From Mucilaginibacter sp. (GTDB taxonomy: Bacteria; Bacteroidota; Bacteroidia; Sphingobacteriales; Sphingobacteriaceae), in contig NZ_JAQBOD010000056.1 in NCBI RefSeq assembly GCF_028288205.1, positions 62,001 to 126,000 of the forward strand: 64,000 nucleotides of DNA. The letters run 5' to 3'. Within the stretch, counting starts at the first letter, position 1, and each line of letters opens with the position of its first letter. The translations under genes and the position numbers were made by a program. Shown in pieces: positions 60,294-64,000 of the stretch. The notes beneath the pieces are model-generated. The model saw nothing but the letters and a program-made list of their open reading frames with translations. It was not told the origin of the DNA and made no database searches.

Positions 60294-63236
60294 TTAAAGC
60301 TTGCGTTTAACCTCTACATTTTCGTAAGCTTCAACAATGTCGCCTACTTCAATGTTATTAAAATTATGGATGTTTAAACCGCATTCGTAGTTCGCAGATA
60401 CTTCTTTAACATCGTCTTTAAAGCGTTTTAAAGAAGCCAGTTCGCCGGTATAAATAACCACACCTTCGCGCACTATACGTATTTTGCTGTTACGGGTAAT
60501 CTTACCATCCAATACCATACAACCTGCAATAGTACCAACCTTGCTGATCTTGAAGGTTTCGCGTATCTCTACGTTAGCAACAATCTTCTCTTCGAAAGTT
60601 GGCGCAAGCATGCCTTCCATAGCAGCCTTGATCTCGTTTATCGCATCGTAGATGATAGAGTAAAGCCTGATATCAATTTGCTCAGCCTCGGCCAGTTTAC
60701 GTGCGCCACCTGAAGGGCGAACCTGGAAACCGATAATTATCGCGTCAGAGGCCGAAGCTAATAATACGTCAGATTCTGATATCTGCCCAACCGCTTTTGA
60801 TATAACGTTAACCTGTATCTGCTCAGTAGATAGTTTCAACAATGAATCGGATAACGCTTCAATTGAACCATCCACGTCACCTTTAACAATAATGTTAAGC
60901 TCCTTAAAGTTACCAACTGCCAAACGGCGGCCAATTTCATCAAGGGTGATATGTTTTTGTGTACGTAAACCTTGTTCGCGTTGTAATTGTAAGCGTTTAT
61001 TGGCAATCTCACGTGCTTCAACCTCGGTTTCTAACACGTTAAATTTATCACCGGCTGTTGGCGCGCCCTGCATACCCAATACCTGTACCGGTGTTGATGG
61101 CCCTGCAGATTCAACACGCTGGCCACGCTCATTGGTCAATGCTTTTACACGACCGCTGTAACAACCCGCTAAAATAGGATCACCTACCCTTAGCGTGCCT
61201 GCCTGTACTAATATAGTAGTAACAATACCACGGCCCTTATCTAAAGCAGCCTCAATAACAGTACCAACGGCACGTTTTTTAGGGTTAGCTTTAAGCTCTA
61301 ACAATTCGGCTTCAAGCAACACTTTTTCTAAAAGAAGATCGATGTTTAAGCCTGTTTTTGCCGAAATTTCTTGTGTTTGATATTTACCACCCCACTCTTC
61401 AACCAAAATATTCATGGCCGATAGTTGCTCACGCACCTTGTCGGCATTAGCACCCGGGCGGTCAATTTTATTGAATGCAAATATAATAGGGGCACCTGCA
61501 GCCTGCGCGTGATTTATAGCCTCGCGGGTTTGCGGCATCACGCTATCATCAGCAGCAATTACAATAATTACAATATCTGTTACCTGCGCACCTCTTGCAC
61601 GCATAGCGGTAAACGCCTCGTGACCAGGTGTATCCAGGAATGTTATTTTTCCTTTATTATCCGGCAATGTTACCTCATAGGCACCAATGTGCTGGGTAAT
61701 ACCGCCGGCTTCGCCACCTATAACGTTTGTTTTACGTATAAAGTCAAGCAATGAGGTTTTACCATGATCTACGTGGCCCATTATAGTTACAATAGGTGCA
61801 CGGGGGATCAGATCTTCAGGAGCATCCGGCTGATCAAGGATAAATTCTTCGTCCTGTGGTTTTACAAATTCAACCTGGTAGCCAAATTCATCAGCAACAA
61901 TACTTAATGTTTCTGCATCAAGGCGTTGGTTAATGGATACAAACATACCCAGGCTCATACAGGTTGATATGATCTGCGTTACAGGCACATCCATCATTAT
62001 ACCTAACTCGTTAGCCGTAACAAATTCTGTAACCTTCAATACTTTTGATTGCGCATCTTGCTCTAACGCCAGCTCATCAGCATTTGCAGCTACATCATCA
62101 CGTTTTTGACGACGGAATTTAGCCCGCTGTGCAAACTTGCCAGATTTACCTGCGCCACTTAAACGGGCAAGGGTTGCCTTAATTTGGTCTTGTATATCTT
62201 TTTCTGAAGGCTCTTCTTTAGGGCCGGTATTTGCCGGAGCATTACGGTTAAAGTTACTATTAGGGCGATTGCCTTGATAGCCACCACCGGTATTATGAGG
62301 CCTGTTCCTGAAATCGGGACGGTTAGCATTATTGTTACCGCCACTTTGTGGAGCTGTGCCACCGCCGGCCGGGTTAGCCCCCTGCTGATTGGTGTTGCCG
62401 CCACTTTGTCCTGGAGGTGGATTATCCTTACGTTTTCTTTTGCGTTTATGATCCGCGTTAGTGTTTGATGATGAAGCTACCGGGTTACGTTTTGGCACAA
62501 CAGGTAAAGTTATCCTGCCAACAATATTCGGTCCACTTAAACGCGCGGCCTTAGCCCTGATAACATCAGGGTCGCCACCTTCTTCATTAGGTTCAGCAGC
62601 AACAGGTGTTACAACCGGAGTTACTATTTTTTTCACCTCTTCAGCCTTTGGAGGCTCGGGTGCAACTTCCTTTTTAATTTCAGCTACGGGTTCTGGTAGT
62701 TTTATTTCTTCTATTGGTTCTGCTTTTGGCGCAACTGGCTCTGGCTTTACAACTTCTTTTTCAATCTTCTCGGTTGGTTTAGCATGTAAATTATTCAGGT
62801 CTATTTTCCCAACAATTTTTACACCCGGAAGTGAATCACTACTTTGCTCTTCTGCCTTTACAGGCTCAGGAGCAGGTGCCGGCTTTGGTATTTCAACCGG
62901 GGCAGATGGCGCTGTGTAGTTGCCGGCATTTTTTATCAGAATCTCTTCATTCTCAAAATCCCTTGAACGACGGTTAGTTTCAACCGGCTTATCAGGAGTA
63001 ATGCCGGGCTCATCTTTACGTATCTTGCCGATACTTATCTGCTTGGCTTCTTCCTTAATACTTTTGTCAATAGCAAACTCTTTCAACAATGCGCCGTACA
63101 TGTCGTTATCCAGCTTTGCCATAGGTTGTTTGTCAACCTTATAGCCTTTTGTAGCCAAAAAGTCGACAATGGTACCCATACCAATGTTAAGCTCTTTTAC
63201 TGCTTTTATTAATTTTATTGATTTGTCTTCTGACAT
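60294..63236 (-). CDS. infB: translation initiation factor IF-2
   Basis: A 980-residue IF-2, which positions initiator tRNA on the ribosome. A short N-terminal IF2N helix domain (KSIKLIKAVKELNIGMGTIV) is followed by a long Pro/Glu/Lys-rich linker and a Gly/Asn-rich segment. The G domain carries TIMGHVDHGKTSLLDFI (G1, near 490), DTPGHEAFTAMRARGAQ (G3) and FNKIDRPGA (G4). Beta-barrel and C-terminal domains follow. Length is normal for Bacteroidota, whose linkers are long. It follows nusA by 63 nt. Confidence 0.95.
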   Translation of the reverse strand: MSEDKSIKLIKAVKELNIGMGTIVDFLATKGYKVDKQPMAKLDNDMYGALLKEFAIDKSIKEEAKQISIGKIRKDEPGITPDKPVETNRRSRDFENEEILIKNAGNYTAPSAPVEIPKPAPAPEPVKAEEQSSDSLPGVKIVGKIDLNNLHAKPTEKIEKEVVKPEPVAPKAEPIEEIKLPEPVAEIKKEVAPEPPKAEEVKKIVTPVVTPVAAEPNEEGGDPDVIRAKAARLSGPNIVGRITLPVVPKRNPVASSSNTNADHKRKRKRKDNPPPGQSGGNTNQQGANPAGGGTAPQSGGNNNANRPDFRNRPHNTGGGYQGNRPNSNFNRNAPANTGPKEEPSEKDIQDQIKATLARLSGAGKSGKFAQRAKFRRQKRDDVAANADELALEQDAQSKVLKVTEFVTANELGIMMDVPVTQIISTCMSLGMFVSINQRLDAETLSIVADEFGYQVEFVKPQDEEFILDQPDAPEDLIPRAPIVTIMGHVDHGKTSLLDFIRKTNVIGGEAGGITQHIGAYEVTLPDNKGKITFLDTPGHEAFTAMRARGAQVTDIVIIVIAADDSVMPQTREAINHAQAAGAPIIFAFNKIDRPGANADKVREQLSAMNILVEEWGGKYQTQEISAKTGLNIDLLLEKVLLEAELLELKANPKKRAVGTVIEAALDKGRGIVTTILVQAGTLRVGDPILAGCYSGRVKALTNERGQRVESAGPSTPVQVLGMQGAPTAGDKFNVLETEVEAREIANKRLQLQREQGLRTQKHITLDEIGRRLAVGNFKELNIIVKGDVDGSIEALSDSLLKLSTEQIQVNVISKAVGQISESDVLLASASDAIIIGFQVRPSGGARKLAEAEQIDIRLYSIIYDAINEIKAAMEGMLAPTFEEKIVANVEIRETFKISKVGTIAGCMVLDGKITRNSKIRIVREGVVIYTGELASLKRFKDDVKEVSANYECGLNIHNFNNIEVGDIVEAYENVEVKRKL

Positions 63237-63299
63237 TTATTAATTCTTTCTCTGCTTTATTTTAGTGCAAAAATACGATTTTAATTTTGCTTATTTTTT

Positions 63300-64000
63300 T
63301 TATTCAAATTCTGCTTGTAAAACTGATAGTACTTCTTTTACTGTTTCTTCTTCTAAATCGGTACGTTTTACCAATTCGCCTACAGTTAAAGCTAAAACTG
63401 ATTTTGCTGTATCTAAACCAATACGTTTAAATTCATCAATGATCCAGCTTTCAATTTCATCTGAAAATTCTTCAATATCCACATCTTCATCATGTTCATC
63501 AGCCTCGCGGTAAACATCAATTTCATAACCGGTTAATTTACCGGCCAGTTTAATGTTATGCCCACCACGGCCTATCGCTAATGATACCTGGTCGGGTTTT
63601 AAATATACTGCTGCTGTTTTTTTCTCATCATCCAGTTTAATAGATGTGATTTTAGCCGGCGATAATGCCCGTTGTATATATAACTGAATATTATTAGTAT
63701 AGTTTATTACATCGATATTTTCGTTCTTCAACTCGCGAACGATACCATGTATACGCGATCCCTTCATGCCCACACAAGCACCAACCGGGTCAATACGATC
63801 ATCGTATGATTCAACCGCTACTTTGGCTCTTTCGCCCGGCTCACGTACAATTTTCTTGATAGTTATTAAACCATCAAAAATTTCAGGTACTTCCAGCTCA
63901 AATAAGCGCTGTAAAAACTCAGGCGCTGTGCGCGATATAATGATCTTAGGGTTGCTGTTCAACATATCTACCTTATAAACAATAGCTTTTACGCTATCGC
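63300..64000 (-). CDS. nusA: transcription factor NusA, 3' part
   Basis: The gene is cut by the window's right edge. The frame is open to base 64000 (DSVKAIVYKVDMLNSNPKII), upstream of the first in-window ATG. S1 and KH domains are recognisable, with QVSLAIGRGGHNIKLAGKLT as the KH GxxG loop. An acidic C-terminal extension ends the protein. NusA modulates pausing, termination and antitermination. Gene order nusA-infB is the conserved core arrangement. Confidence 0.9.
   Translation of the reverse strand, partial: DSVKAIVYKVDMLNSNPKIIISRTAPEFLQRLFELEVPEIFDGLITIKKIVREPGERAKVAVESYDDRIDPVGACVGMKGSRIHGIVRELKNENIDVINYTNNIQLYIQRALSPAKITSIKLDDEKKTAAVYLKPDQVSLAIGRGGHNIKLAGKLTGYEIDVYREADEHDEDVDIEEFSDEIESWIIDEFKRIGLDTAKSVLALTVGELVKRTDLEEETVKEVLSVLQAEFE

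Noticed and set aside
1..64000. CRISPR arrays, rRNA genes or a complete tRNA gene
   Set aside because: No spaced direct-repeat array and no full cloverleaf could be recognised. Only 17-bp tRNA 3'-end copies at the att sites were seen.

Overview
The window looks like a chromosome segment of a Bacteroidota bacterium of the Sphingobacteriaceae type (Mucilaginibacter or Pedobacter-like). The reasons are TAnnTTTG-type promoters, an IntDOT-like tyrosine integrase, BtgA/BtgB-type mobilization genes, DUF932, ORF6N, DUF3606, DUF4142 and DUF1569 proteins, an infB-nusA pair, and AT-rich spacers. The species call is an inference.

Layout. (1) 1-3.2 kb holds small genes and a DUF932 protein typical of integrative conjugative elements, separated by short hairpins. 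(2) 3.2-19.5 kb is a genome-maintenance island. It carries two DUF3606 proteins, LigD and Ku (end joining), a broken exonuclease III gene, AlkB, the ImuA-ImuB-DnaE2 mutasome and an SRAP protein. Several small broken genes lie among them. The island ends at 19777 in an attachment-site copy. (3) 19761-33124 is a complete 13.4 kb mobilizable element flanked by a 17-bp direct repeat of a tRNA 3' end. It has an integrase, ORF6N protein, HTH protein, probable oriT, mobilization genes and a four-gene Zorya-type anti-phage operon in the order zorB-zorA-zorC-zorD. The right ends of (2) and (3) share architecture: an integrase arm-type site exactly 70 bp before the same core. They therefore look like two elements inserted in tandem at one tRNA gene that lies left of the window.

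(4) 33.3-38.3 kb holds a MarR regulator and the reductase it probably controls through a shared operator, a frameshifted sigma factor, an alpha/beta hydrolase and an MFS transporter. (5) 38.4-46.0 kb is a glycan locus: two GT4-like enzymes, a GmhB-like phosphatase, two GT9 enzymes, one GT2 and an O-carbamoyltransferase. (6) 46.2-54.4 kb holds a Tat-leader SDR, a DUF892 protein, an enzyme pair predicted to make UDP-GalNAcA, a beta-hydroxyacid dehydrogenase-type protein, and DUF1569 and DUF4142 proteins. It also has several gene remnants and is bracketed by a long imperfect inverted repeat. (7) 54.5-60.2 kb holds a 127-residue unknown protein, a 7-TM protein/histidine kinase/LuxR regulator operon and a large STAND-type ATPase. 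(8) 60.3-64 kb is core: infB and the 3' part of nusA.

The strongest candidates for unusual biology are the Zorya-type operon with swapped zorB/zorA order and a SNF2-Mrr effector, the repair/mutagenesis island as mobile cargo, the tandem attachment-site architecture, the duplicated 32-nt palindrome shared by the ORF6N gene and its upstream spacer, the inverted-repeat-bounded 7.4 kb segment, and the STAND ATPase beside infB.
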